DNA from: JAWKWH01 sp963669285 | GTDB taxonomy: Bacteria; Pseudomonadota; Alphaproteobacteria; Rhizobiales; Rhizobiaceae | DNA: 64,000 bases | Assembly: GCA_963669285.2 (NCBI GenBank) | Contig: CAXXSI010000014.1 | Location: 1 to 64,000, forward strand | Direction of reading: 5' to 3' | In this document: piece after piece, positions 47,412 through 55,044 of the stretch | Numbering within the stretch: the stretch's first letter is position 1 | Layout of the letters: every line of letters starts with the position of its first letter | Position numbers and translations under genes: made by a program | The notes under the pieces: model-generated | Databases searched by the model: none | The model's input: the letters and a program-made list of their open reading frames with translations, nothing else | Told to the model about the DNA's origin: nothing

Positions 47412-47423
47412 AATATCGATATT
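47412..47423 (-). promoter_or_regulatory. Operator D (AATATCGATATT) on the metallo-hydrolase promoter
   Basis: An exact copy of the 12-bp palindrome. On the minus strand TTGCGA and TATTAT, 16 nt apart, form a candidate promoter overlapping it. The metallo-hydrolase ATG lies about 40 nt downstream. It is the fourth promoter of the island with this motif. Confidence 0.62.
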
Positions 47424-47568
47424 CATGAAATTCGCAACCGGAGTTCGCGCTGGATTCCACGACAATTTGCACACGGATGAAGGGAGCGATCCGGCCTCCC
47501 AAGCAAGGCCTGCGGGATTGCAACGTTAATCGCGGGAACCGACGCGGCTCCCGCAATACAGCCAACGC

Positions 47569-48513
47569 TTACGCGCAAGCCACGCTGATCGCATCGACAT
47601 GGCGGTGATCGGTGCCGCAACATCCCCCAAACACGTTGAGATTGGGCAGCATCATTTTCAGTGACCGGTACTGTGAACCGAGTTCACTGGGATTGCCGTC
47701 ATCCAATTCCTCGGCGTTGTCCAGCTCTTCGTGGCTCATGCGCGAAGCATTCGCCCTGACTCCGACAATGCGTTCACGCCAGCCGGCGTCGCCGTTCAAA
47801 ACGCCGTAGAAATGATCCGGATGTGCACAGTTGATCATGAAGTACGCCGGTGCACTGTCGGTCTCCCGGTCAACCTGCTCAATGGCGTACCGCAACTCCT
47901 GACCGGACGGCAGCTTGCCATCAGTCTCCACGGTAAACGAAATCACCGACGGCATGCCAGCCGCCTTGGCCGCGCGAGCTATACCGAGCGCTTCTTCAAC
48001 ATATGTCATGGTGATCGCCGATACCATGTCGGCGCCAAATTCCGAGAACCATCCGATCTGCTGGGAATGATAGTCTTCGGCTTCGCTTGCGCTCATCATC
48101 TGTGACGGATTGTAACCGTCGTCCTGCGGTCCGAGAACGCCGTTGATGACGAAGGGTGAATGCGCATTTTCATATTCGGCACGAAGTACCCTGAGGTTCT
48201 CGATCGCCTTGGCATGTGCCGCTTTCAGGTTGGAACCCGAGATGCCAAGTTCATCGGCCCAGCGCTTGCTGGCCCGCCATGTCGGTGTGTCGAGCACGAA
48301 CCCCTTCGCATCGCGAACCGCCAGTTCGCAATATTTGCGCAGGTAACGTTCGATTGCCGCGCTACCAGCCCGGTCCTCGAGCAGAGTGAAAGCGGCAAAC
48401 AGCGGCAGGTCGAGACCATCATGGAATATCAATGTGGTTTCCAGGCCGCCATCGGTGAGAAAAGCCTTGCCATTCATTTGCGGGAGTTGATTTCGATATT
48501 GTGCGTTGGTCAC
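47569..48513 (-). CDS. Homocysteine S-methyltransferase family protein
   Basis: A (beta/alpha)8 barrel of 314 residues. LTDGGLETTLIFHDGLDLPL is the family N-terminus. Zinc ligands are expected at the Cys in MINCAHPDHF and the Cys pair in VFGGCCGTDHRHVDAI, all present. It transfers a methyl group to homocysteine or a related thiol from a donor such as S-methylmethionine or a betaine. GTG 48513 with an AGGAAGG site about 10 nt upstream is preferred over the longer frame to 48564. The region upstream shares a 12-bp element with the lysR promoter. Confidence 0.87.
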   Translation of the reverse strand: MTNAQYRNQLPQMNGKAFLTDGGLETTLIFHDGLDLPLFAAFTLLEDRAGSAAIERYLRKYCELAVRDAKGFVLDTPTWRASKRWADELGISGSNLKAAHAKAIENLRVLRAEYENAHSPFVINGVLGPQDDGYNPSQMMSASEAEDYHSQQIGWFSEFGADMVSAITMTYVEEALGIARAAKAAGMPSVISFTVETDGKLPSGQELRYAIEQVDRETDSAPAYFMINCAHPDHFYGVLNGDAGWRERIVGVRANASRMSHEELDNAEELDDGNPSELGSQYRSLKMMLPNLNVFGGCCGTDHRHVDAISVACA

Positions 48514-48650
48514 GATATGTGTCCTTCCTGGTAATTCCGCTGAAACGGATAACGCGCCCCGCACCGGCGGACCGGACGCGGTTTCGAGTTGTCTTGTGAT
48601 TGAACGAGGCGCGTAATGACCGAATTCTGTATCGGTCTGATTTCAGGAAA

Positions 48651-48662
48651 TCAGGATTCCTG
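48651..48662. promoter_or_regulatory. LysR-type element upstream of the homocysteine methyltransferase gene
   Basis: TCAGGATTCCTG (48651-48662) differs at one base from TCAGAATTCCTG at 49573-49584 in front of lysR. It contains the near-palindrome CAGGATTCCTG. Next to it CTGATTT-CAGG-AAATCAG (48637-48654) is a 7-bp hairpin. Both lie 125-150 bp upstream of the methyltransferase start and just past the lysR stop. Confidence 0.5.
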
Positions 48663-48688
48663 TTTCAATTGTTTCAGATGACCCAGGG

Positions 48689-49570
48689 TCAGCCGACGGC
48701 GACCTCGGCGGTCACCTCGCGAACGCACTGTTGAAACTCGGCGCAGACCGGTGGCAGGCTCGCATGCGCGCGGCGCAAAAGCTCCATGTTTCGCCGGGCC
48801 GACATGTCGGCGACAGGCAGGAACCGCAGGTCTTTGCGCTCGCCGGCGACGGCCAGCCGCGGCAGAACCGTTATGCCGACGCCGGCCCGGATCATGGCAA
48901 ACAGCGATGTGGTGTTGCGGACATAAAGCGCGGACTGCTCGACGATGGCCCTGAAGTCCTCGTCCTTGATGAGCGCACAAATCCCGTTGGTGATGAACGG
49001 AAACCCCTCAAGCTGTTGCCATCTGATCGGTTCCTTTGCGGTTGCCAGCGGATGATCAGCCCGGCAAACCACGCCGAAGGCATCCGAGAACAGGGTTTCG
49101 CATTCAATTCCGGCAGCGGCTTCACCGGACGCAATGCCGATATCGACACGTTCCTTTTCCAGTTCCCGCAGCACCGAGGCGGAGTCCATATCCCGTACGT
49201 CAATCCGTACGCCCGGTCGCGTATTGTGGAATCGCTGGAGTGCCGAAGGCAAGATCACCGCTGCAACCGACGGCACCACGGCAACCCTGATAAATCCATC
49301 TTTCGATCCCGCATAGGCCTCAATATTGCTGATCGTACGCTCAAAATGGTCGAGCTCCCGCAAGGCCTCATTCAGGACAAAGCGGCCAAGTGCGGTAAGC
49401 CTACTTTTGCGCTCGGATTCAAATAGCGATGCCCCCAGGTGATCCTCGAGTTGTTTTAGCATCATTGAGACAGCAGACGGCGTTCTGCCTAGTTTCTCCG
49501 CCGCGTCGGAGAGGTTTCCGCTTTGCGCAACGGCCGCGAAACAGCGCAGCATTTCGATCTTGATCGCCAA
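48689..49570 (-). CDS. LysR-family transcriptional regulator
   Basis: A regulator of about 293 residues: N-terminal HTH (LRCFAAVAQSGNLSDAAEKL, GRTPSAVSMMLKQLEDHLGA, LFESERKSRLTALG) and a type 2 periplasmic-binding-like effector domain (VDIGIASGEAAAGIECETLF, VLPRLAVAGERKDLRFLPVA). The frame runs open to 49696, but TTG 49570 (reads MAIKIEMLRCF) fits LysR N-termini. It also leaves the inverted repeats at 49571-49617 as upstream DNA. ATG 49606 is an alternative. It is divergent from an MFS gene and adjacent to the homocysteine methyltransferase gene, both likely targets. Confidence 0.87.
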   Translation of the reverse strand: MAIKIEMLRCFAAVAQSGNLSDAAEKLGRTPSAVSMMLKQLEDHLGASLFESERKSRLTALGRFVLNEALRELDHFERTISNIEAYAGSKDGFIRVAVVPSVAAVILPSALQRFHNTRPGVRIDVRDMDSASVLRELEKERVDIGIASGEAAAGIECETLFSDAFGVVCRADHPLATAKEPIRWQQLEGFPFITNGICALIKDEDFRAIVEQSALYVRNTTSLFAMIRAGVGITVLPRLAVAGERKDLRFLPVADMSARRNMELLRRAHASLPPVCAEFQQCVREVTAEVAVG

Positions 49571-49617
49571 TTTCAGAATTCCTGAAAAACAGTAACTCAA
49601 TTTCATTCTGACTGAAA
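49571..49617. promoter_or_regulatory. Two 17-bp inverted repeats between lysR and the MFS gene
   Basis: TTTCAGAATTCCTGAAA (49571-49587) and TTTCATTCTGACTGAAA (49601-49617) share TTTCA-N7-TGAAA and are 30 bp apart. This spacing suits a LysR tetramer bound at recognition and activation sites. The second falls in the region that would carry the lysR promoter, and the MFS start (49759) is 142 bp away. Confidence 0.55.
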
Positions 49618-49758
49618 TTTTCTGGCGTGTCCATAACGATTGCCGCGCGTAGAAGTCAGTTGTCATCGGCACGCTTGTGCTGCAGTTATTCGCCAAGACA
49701 TAACCTTCGCAATACGGGTCGTTGCAAAGTGGAGCAAATCAGCGAATTGGGCGGACCC

Positions 49759-50925
49759 ATGGCGGGTATTCGAGGCAGATCACGATCCACATTGGGTGCC
49801 TGCTGCCTGTTGTTGCTGGTGTTGGGCTCTGTCCATGCATTCTCGGTGTTTCTGGAGCCACTGGAACTCCAATTCGGTGTTTCGCGCACAAGTTCAAGCC
49901 TAAATTATTCCATTGCGCTGGTTTCGCTGACCTTGGCCGTCTTATTCGGGCACGCGATCTTTGTCCGGATCACTGCGAGTTGGCTGATTGCGGCCATCTG
50001 CCTTGTCGCCGCCGCCGGCGCACTGGTCGCAGCCAACGCCACCTCGCTTACCGGAGTATGGATTGGCTACGGGCTTATTTTCGGTGGCGCCAATGGTATG
50101 GGTTATGCGCTTGGATTGCAGCTTTCTGCGCAAGCCAATCCCGGCCGTGAAGGTCTGGCCATGGGGTTGGTAACGGCAGCTTACGCGCTGGGCGCGGTCA
50201 TTTCTCCGGCACTGTTTGCCGCTGCAATCGATCACGGCGGTTTTCCCTTCGCAATGATCGGGCTGGCATTGACCCTTGTCGTGATCGCACCGGTCTGTGC
50301 GCTGTTGCTTGCCGGCACCGTGTTCCGTGCTGCAGGTGACGATGACGGCGCTGAGCCGCAAGCAATGTCCGATACGGTCAGCCTGGCACTGCTCTGGATC
50401 GGATATGGCGCCGGTGTCGCCGCCGGATTAATGGCGATCGGTCATGCGACCGGAATAGCGACAGCCGCGGGCGTCGAAGGGGCGGCATGGATCGCTCCGG
50501 TGATCATAGCGGTCTTCAACCTCGGCGGCAGCATTGCAGGCGGCGCCGTCGTGGACCGGATCAGACTGATGGTTCCCTTCTCCTGCCTGCCCGTCCTTTC
50601 AGCGATTGCGTTGCTCGCCCTGGCTTATTCCGGCACGGCATATTTCAGCCTCTTCTGCCTTGCGGTTGTCGGGATGGCGTACGGCGCCATCATTGCCACT
50701 TACCCTTCGGGCATCGCCAAACTTTTCGGCACCGTCGAAGGCGCCCGTATCTACGGTCGGGTGTTTACCGCCTGGGGGACAGCCGGCCTCGCAGCACCAT
50801 GGTTTGCCGGTTATCTGTTTGATCGCAGTGGTGGCTATCAGGTAGCGCTGCTCACCGCCGCGGCTTTGGCCATAGTCTCAACGATCGCGGCTATGCTGTT
50901 GTTTCGACTCAGGGAAAACGACTAG
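49759..50925 (+). CDS. MFS transporter (oxalate/formate antiporter-like)
   Basis: A 12-helix major facilitator protein of 388 residues. CLLLLVLGSVHAFSVFLEPL and RTSSSLNYSIALVSLTLAVL are helix 1 and the helix 2 start. YGLIFGGANGMGYALGLQLS resembles the OFA signature region, and AYGAIIATYPSGIAKLFGTV is typical of the C-half. ATG 49759 begins shortly before the first helix. An in-frame extension to 49627 adds a basic, non-family N-terminus. It is divergent from lysR. Its stop overlaps the convergent small secreted-protein gene by 4 nt. The substrate is probably a small organic acid or methyl donor. Confidence 0.82.
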   Translation: MAGIRGRSRSTLGACCLLLLVLGSVHAFSVFLEPLELQFGVSRTSSSLNYSIALVSLTLAVLFGHAIFVRITASWLIAAICLVAAAGALVAANATSLTGVWIGYGLIFGGANGMGYALGLQLSAQANPGREGLAMGLVTAAYALGAVISPALFAAAIDHGGFPFAMIGLALTLVVIAPVCALLLAGTVFRAAGDDDGAEPQAMSDTVSLALLWIGYGAGVAAGLMAIGHATGIATAAGVEGAAWIAPVIIAVFNLGGSIAGGAVVDRIRLMVPFSCLPVLSAIALLALAYSGTAYFSLFCLAVVGMAYGAIIATYPSGIAKLFGTVEGARIYGRVFTAWGTAGLAAPWFAGYLFDRSGGYQVALLTAAALAIVSTIAAMLLFRLREND

Positions 50926-51311
50926 CGGCGCACCCGCTTGTATGTTCCCTCTTGCCCACCCTGGAAGGTGCGGATTAACCGATTGCCGGATTGGAGCTTC
51001 AATTTCAGCTTTCCGAATTTGTTGCCGCCCTGCGAAACTTTCATCTCTTTCGCAACAAGTACGACATCACCACCTGATTTCTCCCAGCATCCCATGGCAT
51101 ATTCATCGACCGCGCCGTAGGCCAGCATGTACTCAAACCGGCCATTGTTGCCGAGCCAGATTGCCGAACCCATCTCCATGACATCCTGCAACTCATAAAG
51201 GCCGCCGTGGCGGGTGCCCTGGGGTTCGCACTCCGCTGCAGAAGCAGCAACTGTGCTCGCGCCGCCGATCATAACGCTGGCGATCAGTGGAAGTAACAAT
51301 TTCGATGGCAT
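50922..51311 (-). CDS. Small secreted protein of unknown function
   Basis: A 129-residue protein with a signal peptide (KLLLPLIASVMIGGASTVAA, cleavage near SAAEC). The mature part has two cysteines (AECEPQG and MGCWEK), which may form a disulfide, and a basic C-terminus (KLKLKLQSGNRLIRTFQGGQ). I do not recognise the family. ATG 51311 has an AGAAGGG ribosome site. The in-frame extension to 51464 is Arg-rich and not credible. It is flanked by an MFS gene and a beta-lactamase-like gene. Confidence 0.65.
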   Translation of the reverse strand: MPSKLLLPLIASVMIGGASTVAASAAECEPQGTRHGGLYELQDVMEMGSAIWLGNNGRFEYMLAYGAVDEYAMGCWEKSGGDVVLVAKEMKVSQGGNKFGKLKLKLQSGNRLIRTFQGGQEGTYKRVRR

Positions 51312-51408
51312 GGCGACAATCCCTTCTGCCGTATCTCGTTGCCCGCCTCGATAACCGCAGATTAGGTGTCGAAATGTGATCGGCCTCACATGACAGCAAA
51401 GACATGCT

Positions 51409-52812
51409 CTAGCGCAACGCCTTGACGATAGCCTCGACCATCGCCTGCGGCTTGTAAGCCGCACTTTTCGGCGTCAGGCCAAGACGCACGACAACAAGCC
51501 CTTCGGACGGGATGACGGTCGTTGTCTGCCCGTCATGGCCCAGCATCCAGTAGCTGTCACCCGGCAGATCATAACCCTGGTCCGGGTCCTCGCCTTCGGG
51601 TGTACCGGCATCAGGGCCTCTGAGCCAGACCTGCCCGCGCCCATATTCGGGTTCGCCCCATTCAGCCATCGACGCCGGGTTGGCAGACGTCATCCAGTCG
51701 ACATAGCCAAGCGGCAACAGCGAACGGCCGTTCCACACACCCCTTTGCAGCAGGAACTGACCGAACCGTGCCCAATCGCGCGCATCGGCATAAAGATACG
51801 ACGATCCCACATAGGTGCCGCGGGCGTCGGTCTCCAGCACGGCGCTACGCATACCAAGCGGGTCGAACAGTGCCTTGACCGGAAAATCCCACGCCTTGGC
51901 CGGATCAACAAAGGCATTTTGCCAAATGCGTGCAATTGCCGTCGCCGTGCCGCTCGAATAGTTGAATTCCGCCCCTGGGTTAGCATCAAGCGGCTTTGAG
52001 GCCACAAACGCAGCCATGTCGGGTTCCAAATAGAGCATCCTGCTGACATCCGAGACCACACCATAGTCCTCGTTGAACTCAAGTCCCGGAGACATTGCCA
52101 GCATGTTGTCGAGCGTGATTTCCTTGCGACCGTCTTCAGACCAGCCTGCAAAAAGCCCGTTTTGATCATGGGTCAGGATCTTTTCGCGGATCATCCTGCC
52201 GATCAGCGCAGCGTTGACCGTCTTGGTCATCGACCAGCCGATCAGTCGCGAATCCTTGTCGAAACCATCGGTATAGCGCTCGCCAATGATGCGGCCGTCC
52301 TTGACCACCACCACGGCCCGCATGCCGGGTCCGGTCATCGCACTGTCGTCCAGTATCGCTGAAATGCGGTCATCCTCGGCATCAACCTTTGATCCCTCCG
52401 GCCACAATGCCGTTTCCGGATGCGGCGGAAGCGATGTTATCGGGCCGATGTGGTCGATCGCCTTTTCCACATCGCCGTCCGGCACCGCAGCGCAACCAAC
52501 CCCCTGCCTGTCGACGGCGACACCATTGCCGATGAAGCCACCAATGCTGGTTTCCACCGTGCCGCCGCCTTGATCGACCTCGGCTTGCATGAACCAGAAT
52601 ATCGGGTATCCGGGCGCCTGCACATCTGTCGCCAGAACGTCATCGACCGCACGGCCTGCGACAAACACATTGGAGCAGACGATTTTGGCGGCATAGTTGA
52701 CCGCAACGCGAACCATGTCCGGCGGCGATTGGTGCACCCAATAAACTCCACCCACCATGATGATCACCAGCAAAAGCAATCCCCACATCAGGATTCGCTT
52801 GACCACACGCAT
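51409..52812 (-). CDS. Serine beta-lactamase family protein (class C/EstB-like), membrane-anchored
   Basis: A penicillin-binding-protein-fold hydrolase of 467 residues. An N-terminal anchor helix (ILMWGLLLLVIIMVGGVYWV) places it in the periplasm. The nucleophile motif S194-M-T-K197 lies in LIGWSMTKTVNAALIGRMIR, the Tyr motif in EFNYSSGTATAIA, and a KTG-equivalent H-D-G in WMLGHDGQTTTVIPS. About 130 residues precede the catalytic domain. Such proteins are esterases, D-amino peptidases or wall-modifying enzymes more often than true beta-lactamases. ATG 52812 is preferred over 52878. It is divergent from the GH25 gene. Confidence 0.85.
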   Translation of the reverse strand: MRVVKRILMWGLLLLVIIMVGGVYWVHQSPPDMVRVAVNYAAKIVCSNVFVAGRAVDDVLATDVQAPGYPIFWFMQAEVDQGGGTVETSIGGFIGNGVAVDRQGVGCAAVPDGDVEKAIDHIGPITSLPPHPETALWPEGSKVDAEDDRISAILDDSAMTGPGMRAVVVVKDGRIIGERYTDGFDKDSRLIGWSMTKTVNAALIGRMIREKILTHDQNGLFAGWSEDGRKEITLDNMLAMSPGLEFNEDYGVVSDVSRMLYLEPDMAAFVASKPLDANPGAEFNYSSGTATAIARIWQNAFVDPAKAWDFPVKALFDPLGMRSAVLETDARGTYVGSSYLYADARDWARFGQFLLQRGVWNGRSLLPLGYVDWMTSANPASMAEWGEPEYGRGQVWLRGPDAGTPEGEDPDQGYDLPGDSYWMLGHDGQTTTVIPSEGLVVVRLGLTPKSAAYKPQAMVEAIVKALR

Positions 52813-52958
52813 AATTGAGACCCCCGAATTTCCTTGGTTTTCTGCCCCGTTTCCGCCGCGTTTTGCCAGAAGATACACAGCACGGCGTTCACTCTTGGTT
52901 GACCTTTTTTGGTTAACCGATGGATAACGAACATACCAGTTATGGAAGGAATTAATCG

Positions 52959-53828
52959 TTGGTGCATTCCTGCCAGGTAAAAATCCGCGCCGTTATGACC
53001 GCTGGAGCACTAGCGCTTGGCGGCTGCACGACCGCCACGCTCGACATCGCTGATATCGCAGAAACCACTGAAGTCCAAAACACCGATAGTCGGGTACTGG
53101 AGACACCGGCGCCCGAGCCGACCGCTTTTGCCGCCATAACAAAACCGCGCTTCGGCGACCGCGACCCGCACGACTGGAAAGGCCGCTCGCCATTCTCATA
53201 CGCCGTGCACGGCACGGATGTCTCAAAATATCAGGGCGATATTGATTGGCGCACAAAGCGGCGAAACGGCATTGCTTTCACTTTCATAAAGGCGACGGAG
53301 GGCGGCGACGTCTTCGATGATCACTTCACCCGCCACTGGAATGGTGCACGCCGTGCCGGCATTCCGCGCGGCGCCTATCACTTCTTCTATTTTTGCCGGC
53401 CAGCCTTCGAACAGGCCCGGTGGTTCATCCGCAAGGTTCCGCGTGATCCGTCCGCCTTGCCGCCAGTCCTCGACATGGAATGGAATCCGCATTCACCGAC
53501 ATGCAAGTTGCGGCCGAAACCGGCTGCCGTGCGAAAAGAGATGTCGGTCTTCCTGAAACAGGTCGAACGCCACTACCGCAAGAAGCCGATCATCTACACG
53601 ACAGTCGATTTCTACCGCGACAACGAACTGCACAAGCTGAAGGGATATCCCTATTGGCTGCGCTCTGTCGCCGGTGACCCGTACAGGAAGTACAACAATC
53701 AGTCCTGGTTGTTCTGGCAGTACACAGGTACCGGAGAAGTACCCGGGATCAATGGCGACGCGGATATCAACGTCTTTAATGGCAATCGAAAGGCCTGGCG
53801 TGAGTGGCTGGTGGCTAACACAAAATAG
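52959..53828 (+). CDS. GH25-family lysozyme, predicted lipoprotein
   Basis: A muramidase-like (beta/alpha) barrel of 289 residues. The N-terminus ends in the lipobox L-G-G-C23, so the protein is probably lipid-anchored. The GH25 domain (from about 84) shows HGTDVSKYQGDIDW with D87, FTFIKATEGG, YHFFYFCRP and LDMEWNPHS with catalytic D172 and E174, and ends with FWQYTGTGEVPGINGDADIN. All catalytic residues are present. The start is TTG 52959 or the adjacent GTG. The mltB-type gene follows after 16 nt, so two wall-cutting enzymes share one transcript. Confidence 0.87.
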   Translation: MVHSCQVKIRAVMTAGALALGGCTTATLDIADIAETTEVQNTDSRVLETPAPEPTAFAAITKPRFGDRDPHDWKGRSPFSYAVHGTDVSKYQGDIDWRTKRRNGIAFTFIKATEGGDVFDDHFTRHWNGARRAGIPRGAYHFFYFCRPAFEQARWFIRKVPRDPSALPPVLDMEWNPHSPTCKLRPKPAAVRKEMSVFLKQVERHYRKKPIIYTTVDFYRDNELHKLKGYPYWLRSVAGDPYRKYNNQSWLFWQYTGTGEVPGINGDADINVFNGNRKAWREWLVANTK

Positions 53829-53844
53829 CAGGGGAAATGGCTGT

Positions 53845-55029
53845 ATGATGAATAACAAGGTTGCGGTGCTCGCCGCGATGGTACTTCTTGGTGCCACGGC
53901 CATGCCCGCCCATGCGCAGGAATGCGGCGGGAAATTCTCGACATGGCTGAAAGGAGCTGTCACCGAAGCAACAAATTCCGGCGTCGGATCCAAGGGACAA
54001 AAGGCGCTGTCTCGCGCCCGTCAGGACGCCAAGGTACTGCGCCGCGACCGCGCTCAGGGCGTTTTCACCCAGACCTTTCTGAAATTTTCCGGCCGGATGG
54101 TTTCCGGCTACCGGCTGAAGCAGGGCGCTGCAAACATGCGAAAATACCGCAAGGTATTCGACCGCGCCCGCCAGCAATTCGGTGTTCCACCGGAGGTGAT
54201 CAGCGCGTTTTGGGCGCTGGAAACCGATTTCGGTGCGGTTCAGGGAGATTTTTCAACGCTCAACGCCCTTGCCACGCTGGCGCATGACTGCCGCAGGCCG
54301 CATTTGTTCCGGCCGCAGTTTGTCGCCCTCGGCAAACTGATCGATCAGGGCGTGGTGCCCGCCAATGTGACCGGCGCCTGGGCCGGCGAGATCGGACAAA
54401 TGCAGCTTCTGCCGTCTGACTATCTCGAACTCGGAACCGACGGCGACGGCGACGGTCGTGTCGACCTGAAGAAAAGCTCGTCCGATGCCATCATGACCAG
54501 CGCGAGGTTTCTCAACCACCTCGGCTGGCGGGCCGGCGAACCGTGGCTTGAAGAAATCAGCGTGCCAAATGATCTGCAATGGGAACAGACCGGACGCGAA
54601 CGGATGCTGCCGCGCTCGCAATGGGCAGCCTGGGGCGTCACCTATCGTGGTGGCAGGCCCTTGAACGCCGACAATACGCAGGCGAGCGTGGTTTTGCCGA
54701 TGGGGCGCAAGGGACCGGCGTTCCTTGTCTATCCGAACTACAACATCTATCTGGAATGGAACCAGTCTTTCGTCTACACGCTGACCGCCGCTTACCTGGC
54801 GACCCGCCTGGGCGGCGCCCCGCGCTACGACAAGCGCAATCCGGAAGCCGGCCTGTCGGCGGCGCAGATGAAGCAGTTGCAGAAGAAACTTGCCGCACTC
54901 GGACACGATGTCGGTAAAATTGACGGGATCCTCGGGAGGGGAACTCGTGCTGCGGTCAGGGCCGAGCAGAAACGTCTGGGTATGCCGATCGACGGCTGGC
55001 CGACGTCCAGGCTATTGGCGAAGCTATAG
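53845..55029 (+). CDS. Lytic murein transglycosylase B (MltB-like) with C-terminal peptidoglycan-binding domain
   Basis: A periplasmic SLT_2/MltB transglycosylase of 394 residues. Residues 1-25 are a signal peptide (MVLLGATAMPAHAQ). QFGVPPEVISAFWALETDFG carries the catalytic E126. GEIGQMQLLPSDYLELGTDG and SARFLNHLGWRAGEPWLEEI follow. The C-terminal PG_binding_1 domain is LSAAQMKQLQKKLAALGHDV then GILGRGTRAAVRAEQKRLGM. ATG 53845 is 16 nt past the GH25 stop. It is convergent with the Kef-type gene (15-nt gap). Confidence 0.9.
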   Translation: MMNNKVAVLAAMVLLGATAMPAHAQECGGKFSTWLKGAVTEATNSGVGSKGQKALSRARQDAKVLRRDRAQGVFTQTFLKFSGRMVSGYRLKQGAANMRKYRKVFDRARQQFGVPPEVISAFWALETDFGAVQGDFSTLNALATLAHDCRRPHLFRPQFVALGKLIDQGVVPANVTGAWAGEIGQMQLLPSDYLELGTDGDGDGRVDLKKSSSDAIMTSARFLNHLGWRAGEPWLEEISVPNDLQWEQTGRERMLPRSQWAAWGVTYRGGRPLNADNTQASVVLPMGRKGPAFLVYPNYNIYLEWNQSFVYTLTAAYLATRLGGAPRYDKRNPEAGLSAAQMKQLQKKLAALGHDVGKIDGILGRGTRAAVRAEQKRLGMPIDGWPTSRLLAKL

Positions 55030-55044
55030 GCTCCACCGATAGTT

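Noticed and set aside
48637..48654. Hairpin CTGATTT-CAGG-AAATCAG as a lysR terminator
   Set aside because: It follows the lysR stop, but no T run follows on the minus strand. Its overlap with the shared TCAGGATTCCTG element favours an operator role.
51409..52812. Antibiotic-resistance class C beta-lactamase
   Set aside because: It has SxxK and a YSS motif but H-D-G instead of K-T-G, a membrane anchor and a long N-terminal region. These features fit EstB/PBP-like hydrolases better.
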